The position numbers and the translations under genes are program-made. The notes under the pieces are model-generated. The model was not told where the DNA came from and ran no database searches. It worked only from the letters and a program-made list of their open reading frames with translations. A stretch of DNA of 64,000 nt from Rhodoglobus vestalii. Lineage in GTDB: Bacteria; Actinomycetota; Actinomycetes; Actinomycetales; Microbacteriaceae. How positions within the stretch are numbered: the first letter of the stretch is position 1; every line of letters starts with the position of its first letter. The stretch covers positions 744,001 through 808,000 of the forward strand of contig NZ_VFRA01000001.1 in NCBI RefSeq assembly GCF_006788895.1. Reading direction: 5' to 3'. This document shows, piece by piece, positions 54,787 to 63,370 of the stretch.

Positions 54787-56283
54787 TTAGCCGTTAGTTT
54801 GCGGGAAGCCCAGGTTGATTCCACCGTGGCTGGGTTCGAGCCAACGACTCGTTACCGCCTTTTGGCGAGTGAAGAAACGGATCGCGTCGGGGCCATACGC
54901 CTTAGCGTCACCGAACATCGAATCCTTCCACCCACCAAACGAGAAGTACGAAACGGGAACGGGAATCGGCACATTGATACCGACCATGCCAACCTGCACT
55001 TCGCGTTGGAAACGGCGAGCCGCCCCCCCATCGCTCGTGAAGATCGCGGTGCCATTGCCATACTGCGAAGCGTTGATCAGGTCGAGACCCTCGTCATAGC
55101 TGGCGACGCGAATCACCGCAAGCACCGGCCCGAAAATCTCGTGCTTGTACACGTCAGAATCGGTTGAGACACCATCGATGAGTGTCGGGCCCAGCCAGAA
55201 GCCGTTCGCGTCGCCATCGATCTCGATACCGCGGCCATCAACAACAACTGTGGCGCCATCCGTCTCCGCCAATTCAATATAGCTGGCAACCTTGTCACGG
55301 TGCTGCTGCGTAATGAGCGGTCCCATGTCGCAGGAACGGGTTCCATCACCGACCGTGAGGCCAGACATCCGCTCCCCAATCTTTGCAATCAAGTCGTCGG
55401 CAACCGGTTCGACCGCCACAATAACCGAGATGGCCATACAGCGTTCGCCCGCAGAACCGAACCCCGCGTTGACAGCCGAGTCAGCAACGAGATCAAGGTC
55501 AGCGTCGGGCAGCACCAGCATGTGGTTCTTCGCGCCACCGAGAGCCTGCACACGCTTGCCGTGGTGGGCTGCGGTCTCGTAAATGTACTTAGCGATCGGG
55601 GTGGAGCCAACAAACGAAACGCCGGCAACATCGGGATGCTCGAGCAGGGTATCGACGGCGAGCTTGTCACCGTGCACCACATTGAACACACCGTCCGGGA
55701 GCCCAGCCTCGGTGAAGAGTTCGGCCATCCAGATCGCCGAGGAGGGGTCCTTCTCGCTCGGCTTCAACACGACAGTGTTACCCAGGGCAATCGCCAGCGG
55801 GAAGAACCAGAGCGGCACCATTGCCGGAAAGTTGAACGGGCTGATGATTGCGGTCACACCGAGCGGCTGCTGCAACGAATACACGTCAACGCCCGTCGAC
55901 ACGTTCTCGCTGTACTCACCCTTGCTCAGCGTGGAGATGCCACACGCATACTCGATGACTTCGAGCCCGCGAGCAATCTCGCCGGCGGCATCCGACAAGA
56001 CCTTGCCGTGCTCGGCCGTGATGATCGCGGCAAGCTCATCCTTGCGAGCATTGAACAGCTCGCGGAACGCAAACATTACGCTCGTGCGCTTCGCCAGCGA
56101 CGTGTCGCTCCACTCGCCAAGAGCGGCCTTCGCTGCGGCAACACCAGCGTTAACGTCGTCAGCGGATGCCAGCGGAACGGTGCGAGCAACAGCGCCGGTT
56201 GCAGGGTTGAAGACGTCGCCCCGGTTGGGCGATTCGCCCTCGGTGGCTGAGCCGTTGATCCAGTGCGGAATCGTGGAGTACAT
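54787..56283 (-). CDS. mmsA: Methylmalonate-semialdehyde dehydrogenase (CoA-acylating)
   Basis: 498 residues of aldehyde dehydrogenase in the MMSDH subgroup: INGSATEGESPNRGDVFNPA, ISPFNFPAMVPLWFFPLA, FVGSTPIAKYIYETA, catalytic Cys in GSAGERCMAIS. It converts (methyl)malonate semialdehyde to propionyl- or acetyl-CoA in valine, inositol or pyrimidine breakdown. ATG 56283 fits the family start and GGAGGTGA lies further upstream. A LysR gene is 109 bases upstream on the same strand and is a likely regulator. Confidence 0.92.
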   Translation of the reverse strand: MYSTIPHWINGSATEGESPNRGDVFNPATGAVARTVPLASADDVNAGVAAAKAALGEWSDTSLAKRTSVMFAFRELFNARKDELAAIITAEHGKVLSDAAGEIARGLEVIEYACGISTLSKGEYSENVSTGVDVYSLQQPLGVTAIISPFNFPAMVPLWFFPLAIALGNTVVLKPSEKDPSSAIWMAELFTEAGLPDGVFNVVHGDKLAVDTLLEHPDVAGVSFVGSTPIAKYIYETAAHHGKRVQALGGAKNHMLVLPDADLDLVADSAVNAGFGSAGERCMAISVIVAVEPVADDLIAKIGERMSGLTVGDGTRSCDMGPLITQQHRDKVASYIELAETDGATVVVDGRGIEIDGDANGFWLGPTLIDGVSTDSDVYKHEIFGPVLAVIRVASYDEGLDLINASQYGNGTAIFTSDGGAARRFQREVQVGMVGINVPIPVPVSYFSFGGWKDSMFGDAKAYGPDAIRFFTRQKAVTSRWLEPSHGGINLGFPQTNG

Positions 56284-56361
56284 GAGCCTACTTTCGATCG
56301 GAGGTGACCCCAGTCTGCAACGTTCGCCATCTGCAATCAAGACCTATTAGCGCACGTTCAA

Positions 56362-56377
56362 TCTGCGAAAACGCAGA
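56362..56377. promoter_or_regulatory. TCTGCG/CGCAGA inverted repeat upstream of mmsA
   Basis: TCTGCG-AAAA-CGCAGA, a perfect palindrome between the LysR stop and the mmsA start. The same half-sites make GTCTGCGCAGAC at 57367-57378, on the other side of the LysR gene. Candidate operator of that LysR protein. Confidence 0.55.
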
Positions 56378-56392
56378 CGATGCGTCGCCGCG

Positions 56393-57313
56393 CTACTCCA
56401 GCGGCAGCAACTCCGAACAGCGACGAGCAACCTCACGGTGCAGGGCAGCACGTACCAGCTGCACCGCCTCAACATCCGCAGCCTCTTTTCGCACCGAGAG
56501 CGCAAATTCCAGCCGGAAACTCACCTCATCGGGCAACACCGCCACCAGTCCGGCATCGTGCTCGGCCATGAACGCGTGCAGCAGCCCAACGCCGGCTCCC
56601 CGACGGGTGGCCTCCAGCTGCGCAAACACACTCGTAGAACCAAACCCCACCCGCATACCGCCGAGCACCGGAGCCAGGTCGAGCTCGCGAACCGTGAGCA
56701 GGGCATCCACATAAAACACCAGCGGGTGGCTGTCGAGATCGGCGACGGAACGGATCGGCGGACGCCTCGCCACATAGTCGGGCGAGGCATAGAGTCGCAG
56801 CGCGTAGGCGGCGAGAGGTTCAGAGGCCAGACGCGATGTTGCCGCTGAGCCGATAGTGATCGCCAGATCGAACCCGGCACCGCGCAGGCTGAGTGGCCGG
56901 GTCGATGTGACCAATTCGACGGTGATGGCCGGATGCTCCGCCTGCACCGCCGCGAGCGCCGCGGTAACAAAGGTGGCCCCGAACCCATCGGGCGCAACAA
57001 TGCGCACGGTGCCCCGCACCTCGTCCGCGCCACCGCTCGTTGCCCCCACCACGTTTTCGACAATGTTTTCGAGTCCGGCGGCCCGGGTGGCGACTTCGCG
57101 GCCGATGGCGGTGAGTTCCCAACCGTCAGCGCCACGGTCGAGGAGGCGCACACCCAGCGCGGCTTCGAGCCGGTCAATGCGGCGCCGCACCGTGGTGTGA
57201 TCGACGCCGAGCAGGGTTGCCGCCGACACCATTCGGCCGGCTCGGGCCACAGCAATGAGGTACCGCAGATCGTCAGTACTCACCTCGAGCGGATGCACGG
57301 AATCGCTGGCCAT
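56393..57313 (-). CDS. LysR-family transcriptional regulator next to mmsA
   Basis: 306 residues: helix-turn-helix (MVSAATLLGVDHTTVRRRID) and an effector domain from about 95. TAGGCT (revcomp 57320-57325) ends 6 bases before the ATG, suggesting leaderless expression. Palindromes with shared TCTGCG half-sites flank the gene. Probable regulator of mmsA and itself. Confidence 0.88.
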   Translation of the reverse strand: MASDSVHPLEVSTDDLRYLIAVARAGRMVSAATLLGVDHTTVRRRIDRLEAALGVRLLDRGADGWELTAIGREVATRAAGLENIVENVVGATSGGADEVRGTVRIVAPDGFGATFVTAALAAVQAEHPAITVELVTSTRPLSLRGAGFDLAITIGSAATSRLASEPLAAYALRLYASPDYVARRPPIRSVADLDSHPLVFYVDALLTVRELDLAPVLGGMRVGFGSTSVFAQLEATRRGAGVGLLHAFMAEHDAGLVAVLPDEVSFRLEFALSVRKEAADVEAVQLVRAALHREVARRCSELLPLE

Positions 57314-57366
57314 TGCCCCAGCCTAGAGCCGCGAACCGTTCGCCCTCCCGCACTGGTCCCCACAAT

Positions 57367-57378
57367 GTCTGCGCAGAC
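57367..57378. promoter_or_regulatory. GTCTGCGCAGAC palindrome between LysR and rmuC
   Basis: A perfect 12-bp palindrome in the 80-base divergent gap, 41 bases upstream of the LysR -10 and just before the rmuC -10 (CACACT, 57382-57387). It shares half-sites with the palindrome upstream of mmsA. Confidence 0.5.
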
Positions 57379-57393
57379 TGACACACTGGCGGA

Positions 57394-58701
57394 ATGGATC
57401 CCCTCCTCGCACTCATCATCGGCCTCCTCCTCGGCGCTGTTCTCGGCGTCGTTATCGGGATGCTTGTCGCTCGCGTTCGCGCGACAGCACCGAGCGATCG
57501 CGTTGACCCCGAAGTGCTTGAGGCACGCCACCAGGCGGCGATCGCGCAGGTGACTGCCACCGAGAAGGAGCAGCAGTCGCGGCTCTCGGCCGAGCTGGCA
57601 TCCATTACCGCTCGCGCGAGCGCGCTGGGCGAGCAGGTCGCGTCACTGCAACAGCAGTATAAGGAGACCATCGACCGCCAGCGCGATGAAGCTCAGGCTC
57701 TCGCCGAGCGCGAGCGCCGCGAATCGAAAGTTCTTCAGGCGCTTACTCCCGTGCAAGAGACCTTGCGCACAATGCAAAACAAGGTCACCGAGTTGGAGTC
57801 GCAGCGCAGCCTGCAACACGGCGAGCTGAGCCAGCAGCTGAAGTCGGCCACAGAATCCGAAGAACGTTTGCGCAGCACCGCCGAATCTTTGGCATCGGCG
57901 CTACGCAACAACTCCACCCGCGGGGTGTGGGGCGAGACGCAATTGCGCAACGTCGTGCAGGCTGCCGGGCTCATCGAACGGGTCGACTTCGATGTGCAGT
58001 CAAGCATCAATTCGGATGCCGGCGCCGGCCGCCCCGACATGGTCGTGCACCTTCCCGGCGGCAAAAACATCGCCGTCGACGCCAAAGTTCCGTTCACCGC
58101 CTTCTTAGAGGCCAGCCAAATCTCGGTCACCGCCACCGGCGAAGAGGGCGCCCGTCGTGAAGCACTAATTAAGCAACACGTGAAAGTGATGCGCGGCCAC
58201 ATCGACACCCTCGCGAGTAAGGCCTACTGGGCGGGGCTCGACGCCTCCCCCGAACTCGTGATCGCGTTCATCCCAAGCGAATCGCTCGTGTCATCGGCGA
58301 TGGAAGCCGACCCCTCGATCATGGATTACGCCTTCGGCAAACGGGTCGCGCTCGCCTCCCCCGTGACCCTGTGGTCTGTGCTGAAGACCGTAGCATTCTC
58401 GTGGCAACAAGACGTGCTCACTGACCAAGCTAAAACCCTGTTCGACCTCAGCAAAGAGCTGTACCAGCGGCTTGCCACCCTCGCCGATCACGCCGACAAA
58501 CTGCGCCGCTCAATAGACACCACCGTCAACAGTTACAACCAGTTCGCGAACTCACTCGAGACACGCGTGCTCGTGACCGCTCGCAAACTCAACGCCCTCG
58601 ACGAGTCAAAAGTTATCGGCACCACCAACACGGTAGAGGGAACGCCCAAGCACATCACCGCAGTCGAAATGGAACTCGAACTCCCCGAAGAGAACGGCTA
58701 G
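57394..58701 (+). CDS. rmuC: DNA recombination protein RmuC
   Basis: 435 residues: N-terminal membrane anchor (LLALIIGLLLGAVLGVVIGM), a long coiled coil (about 40-150) and the RmuC nuclease-like domain (GVWGETQLRNVVQAAGLIER; VDAKVPFTAFLEA; DVLTDQAKTLFDLSKELYQR). RmuC limits inversions between short repeats and can act in phage restriction. CACACT ends 6 bases before the ATG. It is convergent with glpX, 10 bases apart. Confidence 0.92.
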   Translation: MDPLLALIIGLLLGAVLGVVIGMLVARVRATAPSDRVDPEVLEARHQAAIAQVTATEKEQQSRLSAELASITARASALGEQVASLQQQYKETIDRQRDEAQALAERERRESKVLQALTPVQETLRTMQNKVTELESQRSLQHGELSQQLKSATESEERLRSTAESLASALRNNSTRGVWGETQLRNVVQAAGLIERVDFDVQSSINSDAGAGRPDMVVHLPGGKNIAVDAKVPFTAFLEASQISVTATGEEGARREALIKQHVKVMRGHIDTLASKAYWAGLDASPELVIAFIPSESLVSSAMEADPSIMDYAFGKRVALASPVTLWSVLKTVAFSWQQDVLTDQAKTLFDLSKELYQRLATLADHADKLRRSIDTTVNSYNQFANSLETRVLVTARKLNALDESKVIGTTNTVEGTPKHITAVEMELELPEENG

Positions 58702-58711
58702 CGGCTCGGAG

Positions 58712-59701
58712 TTAGTGGTCGAGCCACTTCGCCGCAAGATGGTCGGCCGAAACACGACGGATCGTGCCCGAGTGTGAACGCAACACGATCGACTCGGTGC
58801 GAATAATGGGCCCCATGCGGCGCACACCCTTCACCAGACCACCATCAGTTACTCCGGTCGCGACAAAGAACGTGTTATCGCTGGCGACCATCTCATTGGC
58901 CGTATAAACATGGTCGAACTTGAGGCCAGCATCCATCCCCCGTTGGCGCTCATCGTCGGTCTGCGGGTACAGGATCGTCTGAATCTCACCGCCGAGCGCC
59001 TTGATAGCGCACGCCGTCGCGACGCCTTCGGGGCTGCCACCGACACCAACACACATATCAATGCGAGTGCCGTACAGGGCCGCGTTGATTCCCCCCGCGA
59101 CATCACCGTCAAGCATGAGCCGTGAACCCGCACCGCTGGCACGGATATCTTCAATGAGTTGGGCGTGCCGAGGACGGTCAAGCACGGCGACCACCACATC
59201 CTCAACAGGCTTACCCTTCGCTTCGGCAAACGCACGAATGTTCTCACCAATTGGTTTACGGATATCGACAACGCCGACGCCCTCGGCCCCGGTAACGATC
59301 TTGTCCATATAGAACACGCTGGAAGCATCAAGCATCGTGCCGCGGTCAGAAACAGCGATCATCGAGATCGCGTTCTGCCGCCCGGCAGCGGTCAGCGAGG
59401 TGCCATCAATCGGGTCGACCGCGATATCGCAGGCGGGGCCACGGCCGGTACCAACATGCTCGCCGTTGAACAGCATGGGGGCGCTATCCTTCTCGCCCTC
59501 ACCAATAACAACGAGGCCGTCAAAATCGACGGTGCCCAAGAACTTGCGCATCGCATCGACCGCCGCGCCATCGGCGCCGAGCTTGTCGCCCTTACCGATG
59601 AAAGGAACGGCGCGAATGGCAGCCGCTTCAGTAGCCCGCACAAGCTCGAGAGCGAGGTTGCGATCGGGGTGGAGAAAAAGCGTGCCGGTTTCTGTAGTCA
59701 C
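58712..59701 (-). CDS. glpX: Fructose-1,6-bisphosphatase, class II
   Basis: 329 residues with GlpX motifs: VIGEGEKDSAPML, AVDPIDGTSLTAAG (metal site) and MLDGDVAGGINAAL. It is the gluconeogenic FBPase of Actinobacteria. GTG 59701 follows AAGGA by 7 bases; a TTG immediately upstream is possible. Confidence 0.95.
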   Translation of the reverse strand: MTTETGTLFLHPDRNLALELVRATEAAAIRAVPFIGKGDKLGADGAAVDAMRKFLGTVDFDGLVVIGEGEKDSAPMLFNGEHVGTGRGPACDIAVDPIDGTSLTAAGRQNAISMIAVSDRGTMLDASSVFYMDKIVTGAEGVGVVDIRKPIGENIRAFAEAKGKPVEDVVVAVLDRPRHAQLIEDIRASGAGSRLMLDGDVAGGINAALYGTRIDMCVGVGGSPEGVATACAIKALGGEIQTILYPQTDDERQRGMDAGLKFDHVYTANEMVASDNTFFVATGVTDGGLVKGVRRMGPIIRTESIVLRSHSGTIRRVSADHLAAKWLDH

Positions 59702-59784
59702 CAAGGCATCCTTCGTAGATCGTGTTCGACTGGGGACGCGCCGGTGGTGGTCAGCGCGGACCCAGTCTATCGGAGACGAAGGTG

Positions 59785-61257
59785 CTAGATTCCGGCCGCG
59801 CTTACGATGAACCACAGCACGCTGACGAGCAGGAAGCCCGCAACACCGAGAACAGTGGTCAGCACTGTCCAACTGCGTAGGCCATCCGCGACACTCAATC
59901 CGAGGTAACGCGTAACGACCCAGAAGCCGGAGTCGTTGACGTGCGAGAGACCCAGCGCACCGAACGCGATCGCGAGCGTAATGAGCGCGATCTGAACGGG
60001 CGAGTAGTCGGTAGCTGCGACGGTTGCCGCGAGCAGTCCACCGGTGGTCAGAATGGCGACTGTAGCCGAGCCCTGCGAGGCACGCAGCGTGAGCGAGATC
60101 AGGAATCCGAGCAGCAGAATAGGCAGCCCGGTGGCGGTCATCGTTTCGGCGAGCGCTGTGCCCACACCACTTTCTGTGAGCACGCGAGCAAATGCTCCAC
60201 CAGCACCGGTAACCAGGATCACGATGGCTGCTGGCGGCAGAGCGGCTTCCATGACTTCACCGGTGTGTGAGAGTGACCATCCACGACGAACTGTGAGCAG
60301 GAAGAACGCGAGAATCAGCGCAACGAGGAGCGCGAGCACGGGCGAACCGATGAATGCAAACAAGGGGCGCATGGGGTCGCCTGCAGGCAGAACTGTCGAC
60401 GCGATGGTTCCCGCCATAATCAACGCGAGAGGAACAAGGATGAGCGTCATGATCGTGCCGGCTGTGGGCGGTGCCTCTTTTTTGGTGAGGGTTCCCGTGC
60501 CACCCTTGCCACTGTTTTCAGCGTTGCCAGTGTTGCCACCGGACGCATTGTCGTCTCCGCGCGAACCGAACGCTGAAAAGTCGCGCGCCGTTGCCGGCAG
60601 CATCGTGAATTCGCGACGGTTGATGATCTTCGCGACGAAGTGAGCAAGCACACCGAGCGGGATCGCAACGGCAAGTCCAAGGATGGTGACCCATCCGAGG
60701 TCTGCACCGAGCAGAGCAGCACCGCCGACAATGCCGGGGTGGGGAGGAACAGCCACGTGCACGGCGAGCATGATGCCGGCAACGGGCAGACCGAACTTCA
60801 CGGGGTTGACGCCCGCAGCCTTGCAGAAGCCGTAAATGATCGGCACAAGGATGATGAATCCGACATCGAAGAAGACGGGGATCGCGAGCACGAGAGCAGC
60901 TGCGGTGAGAGCTGCCGAAACGCGCTTGGGTCCGAGCATGCTCGTGAAGCGACCGGCGAGACTGGATGCTCCACCGGAAACTTCAATGAGGCGGCCTAGC
61001 ATGGCGCCGAGGGCTACCAGCACGGCGACCGAACCGAGGGTGCCACCCAGCCCTGCTGTTATGGCTTGGATGACACCCAGCTTTTCGGGTGCATCATCGG
61101 TGGCAGGAATAGTCGTCAGCGGAATGCCGGCAGCGAGGCCGACCAAGATGCTGACCAACAGCAGAGCGACGAACGCCTGGACTTTGAACTTGATAATCAG
61201 CACAAGCAGCAGGGCTATGCCCGCTGCGGCAATCGCTAGTAGTACCGGGGTTTCCAT
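59785..61257 (-). CDS. GntP-family gluconate/sugar-acid permease
   Basis: 490 residues, about 12 transmembrane segments; KFKVQAFVALLLVSILVGLA, and ALGAMLGRLIEVSGGA are GntP hallmarks. A ~40-residue Gly/Asn-rich cytoplasmic loop is near residues 225-260. In this setting it most likely imports a four-carbon sugar acid such as threonate. It is 43 bases downstream of the LtnD-like gene. Confidence 0.92.
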   Translation of the reverse strand: METPVLLAIAAAGIALLLVLIIKFKVQAFVALLLVSILVGLAAGIPLTTIPATDDAPEKLGVIQAITAGLGGTLGSVAVLVALGAMLGRLIEVSGGASSLAGRFTSMLGPKRVSAALTAAALVLAIPVFFDVGFIILVPIIYGFCKAAGVNPVKFGLPVAGIMLAVHVAVPPHPGIVGGAALLGADLGWVTILGLAVAIPLGVLAHFVAKIINRREFTMLPATARDFSAFGSRGDDNASGGNTGNAENSGKGGTGTLTKKEAPPTAGTIMTLILVPLALIMAGTIASTVLPAGDPMRPLFAFIGSPVLALLVALILAFFLLTVRRGWSLSHTGEVMEAALPPAAIVILVTGAGGAFARVLTESGVGTALAETMTATGLPILLLGFLISLTLRASQGSATVAILTTGGLLAATVAATDYSPVQIALITLAIAFGALGLSHVNDSGFWVVTRYLGLSVADGLRSWTVLTTVLGVAGFLLVSVLWFIVSAAGI

Positions 61258-61300
61258 GGGGTGTCTCCTTTGACCTTAATGATGGGGTGTTGTTGGTGAA

Positions 61301-62200
61301 TTAGTTGTTGCGAGGGGCGAGAACGGTGATGATTGCGGAATCGTCGTCGGCTGCCTTGCCCTGGGTTGCGCCCAGAAGGTAGAGCTGCTCGGCGGCTGAG
61401 GCGATAGGGGTGGGGAGGCCAACGCTGCGGGCAGCACTCGTGACAATTCCCATGTCCTTCACGAAAATGTCGAGGCGACTGAGCACTTCGGCGCCACCCT
61501 CTGCGTAGGCGTCGAGCATCCGGGGCCCGCGGTTGGCGAGCATGAACGAACCGGCTGCTCCCGCTGAGAGGGTGGTGAGAGTGGTTTCGACATCGAGGCC
61601 GAGCTTTTCCGCTAGGGCGAGCGCTTCGGCTGCTGCTGCGATGTGGATTCCACACAGTAATTGATTGACAGTCTTGAATGCTTGACCGTCGCCGGCATTG
61701 TCACCGAGCACGGTGAGGGTGGAGGCGAGGAGTCCCAGCACGGGCTGGGCGGTTTCGCGTGCGGCAGGTGACGCGCCGACGACGATGAGGAGGTCACCCT
61801 CCCCCGCGCGAACGGGGCCACCGCTGAGCGGCGCATCGACCAGTTCGATGTTACGGGGTGCGAGCTGAGCGGCGACAGCCTTCACATCATCGATGCCGAC
61901 AGTGCTCGTCACAATGACAACTGAACCGGCCGAGAGCGCAGAAACGATTCCGTTCTCGCTGAACAGAACATCACGCAATTGCTGGCCATTGCGTACTGCG
62001 AGCAGAACGGCATCAACCCCCTCAACGGCGGCGGCGGCGGAGTTGAAGGGGATGATGCCAGCTTCGGCTGCGAGCGCGAGCCGAGGTTCCGCGATATCGA
62101 AACCGTGGACGGTCAACTCGCTCGCGAGTCGGGTCGCCATGGGTAACCCCATCGCTCCGAGCCCGAGAACTGCAACGGTGTACGTGGTCTTCGTTGGCAT
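61301..62200 (-). CDS. LtnD-like sugar-acid dehydrogenase (beta-hydroxyacid family)
   Basis: 299 residues: Rossmann motif AVLGLGAMGLPMATRL, substrate-binding DAPLSGGPVRAGEGDL and catalytic Lys in GDGQAFKTVNQLLCG. It resembles LtnD (L-threonate 2-dehydrogenase) and 2-hydroxy-3-oxopropionate reductase. With the kinase and permease it fits threonate/erythronate breakdown (LtnD-OtnK pathway). ATG 62200 with AAGGA upstream. An IS481-family element has landed 43 bases before this start. Confidence 0.88.
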   Translation of the reverse strand: MPTKTTYTVAVLGLGAMGLPMATRLASELTVHGFDIAEPRLALAAEAGIIPFNSAAAAVEGVDAVLLAVRNGQQLRDVLFSENGIVSALSAGSVVIVTSTVGIDDVKAVAAQLAPRNIELVDAPLSGGPVRAGEGDLLIVVGASPAARETAQPVLGLLASTLTVLGDNAGDGQAFKTVNQLLCGIHIAAAAEALALAEKLGLDVETTLTTLSAGAAGSFMLANRGPRMLDAYAEGGAEVLSRLDIFVKDMGIVTSAARSVGLPTPIASAAEQLYLLGATQGKAADDDSAIITVLAPRNN

Positions 62201-62248
62201 GAGGGTCCTTCGTGATTCTGAGTGGTTGTTTGGGCAGCGATGCCTAGG

Positions 62249-62273
62249 TGTACTGCCCAGGCAGGTTGGTTGA
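62249..62273 (+). repeat. IS481-family left terminal inverted repeat
   Basis: 25 bp starting TGTACTGCCC; mismatches to the right end at positions 5, 11, 14, 20 and 24. Confidence 0.85.
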
Positions 62274-62313
62274 GTTTGTGTGGTGACACGCCCTGAGCTT
62301 TGGGCGTTAGGAA

Positions 62314-62368
62314 GGCCTCCGGTTGTGGAGTGGAGATGTTCATGTAACCACTTCACCTACCGGAGGCC
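62314..62368 (+). promoter_or_regulatory. Hairpin hiding the transposase ribosome-binding site
   Basis: GGCCTCCGGT (62314-62323) pairs with ACCGGAGGCC (62359-62368); inside it GTGGAGTGG (62325-62333) pairs with CCACTTCAC (62348-62356) with one G-U. The GGAGG Shine-Dalgarno (62362-62366) is in the stem, 5 bases before the GTG start. Long transcripts entering from outside would have the site blocked. Confidence 0.6.
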
Positions 62369-62371
62369 CTC

Positions 62372-63370
62372 GTGTCCCACGCTAATGCTGAACTGACCCC
62401 GCGCGCCCGTCTGCGGCTGGCGCGCCTGATCGTCGAGGAAGGGTGGAGTATCGCGTCGGCGGCGAGGATGTTCCGGGTCTCGTGGCCGACCGCGAAACGG
62501 TGGGCCCAGCGTTTCACCCAGCATGGCGACGCGGGGATGCAGGATCGCAGCTCCCGCCCTCGTCACTCGCCGAACAAGACGCCGGAGTCCCTCAAGCGCA
62601 AGATCATCGCGTTGCGGTGGCGTAAACGTCTGGGACCGGTTCAGATCGCCGGCCAGCTGACAATCGCCCCGTCGACCGTGCACGCCGTGCTGGTGCGGTG
62701 TCGGGTCAACCGACTCTCGTTCATCACCCGGCAGACAGGGGAACCGGTGCACCGTTACGAGCACGAGTATCCCGGCTCGATGATCCACGTTGATGTGACA
62801 AAGTTCGGCAACATCCCCGACGGGGGTGGCCATCGTTACGTGGGACGCCAGCAAGGAGGCGCGAATCGTGCGGCGACCACTCGCCGCACAGGCATACGGG
62901 CCGCGGACCGCACCGCGCGGCTGGGCACTTCGTTCGTGCACACCGTCATCGATGACAACTCCCGCGTCGCCTACGCGGAGATCTGCTCAGATGAGAAAGC
63001 CGATACTGCCATCGGGGTGCTGCAACGCGCGGTGCTCTGGTTCGCCGAACGCGGAGTGGTCGTCGAGCGTGTGCTCTCCGACAACGGGTCCGCTTACAAG
63101 TCGCACGCCTGGCGAGACGCCTGCACCGAACTCTCGCTCACGCCGAAACGGACCCGGCCCTACCGGCCTCAGACGAACGGGAAGATCGAACGCTTCCACC
63201 GCACCCTCGGCGGCGGCTGGGCCTACGGACGCTTCTACGGCTCCGACACCGAACGACGCGCCGCACTGCAACCATGGCTGCACTACTACAATCACCACAG
63301 GCTCCACTCCGCAATCGGAAACAAGCCACCCCTCAGCCGGTTAACTAACCTCCCCGGGCATTACACCTAG
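62372..63370 (+). CDS. IS481-family transposase
   Basis: 332 residues: N-terminal helix-turn-helix (RLIVEEGWSIASAARMFRVS, WPTAKRWAQRF) and a DDE integrase core: Asp in MIHVDVTKFG, Asp in VIDDNSRVAYAE, Glu in YRPQTNGKIERFHRTL. GTG start with GGAGG upstream. The reading frame runs through the right inverted repeat, and its TAG (63368-63370) lies in the flanking CCTAGG, i.e. the target site supplies the stop codon. Confidence 0.93.
   Translation: MSHANAELTPRARLRLARLIVEEGWSIASAARMFRVSWPTAKRWAQRFTQHGDAGMQDRSSRPRHSPNKTPESLKRKIIALRWRKRLGPVQIAGQLTIAPSTVHAVLVRCRVNRLSFITRQTGEPVHRYEHEYPGSMIHVDVTKFGNIPDGGGHRYVGRQQGGANRAATTRRTGIRAADRTARLGTSFVHTVIDDNSRVAYAEICSDEKADTAIGVLQRAVLWFAERGVVVERVLSDNGSAYKSHAWRDACTELSLTPKRTRPYRPQTNGKIERFHRTLGGGWAYGRFYGSDTERRAALQPWLHYYNHHRLHSAIGNKPPLSRLTNLPGHYT
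63341..63365 (-). repeat. IS481-family right terminal inverted repeat
   Basis: 25 bp; outermost bases TGTAATGCCCGGGG on the minus strand, exactly the arm sequence of the palindrome at 36046-36085. Confidence 0.85.

Larger units (their letters stand above)
62249..63365 (+). mobile_element. IS481-family insertion sequence, intact
   Basis: 1117 bp. Ends are TGTACTGCCCAGGCAGG... (62249-62273) and, inverted, TGTAATGCCCGGGGAGG... (63341-63365), 20 of 25 bases identical. Both sides carry CCTAGG (62243-62248 and 63366-63371), the 6-bp NCTAGN target duplication known for IS481. One transposase gene. It lies in the intergenic gap of the sugar-acid operon, antisense to it. Outside the CCTAGG, both flanks also share CAGCGATG, so an 8-bp duplication with longer ends is the alternative reading. 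Confidence 0.92.

Noticed and set aside
55300..56250. Open frame antisense to mmsA
   Set aside because: Antisense shadow; sequence on the opposite strand carries all ALDH motifs.
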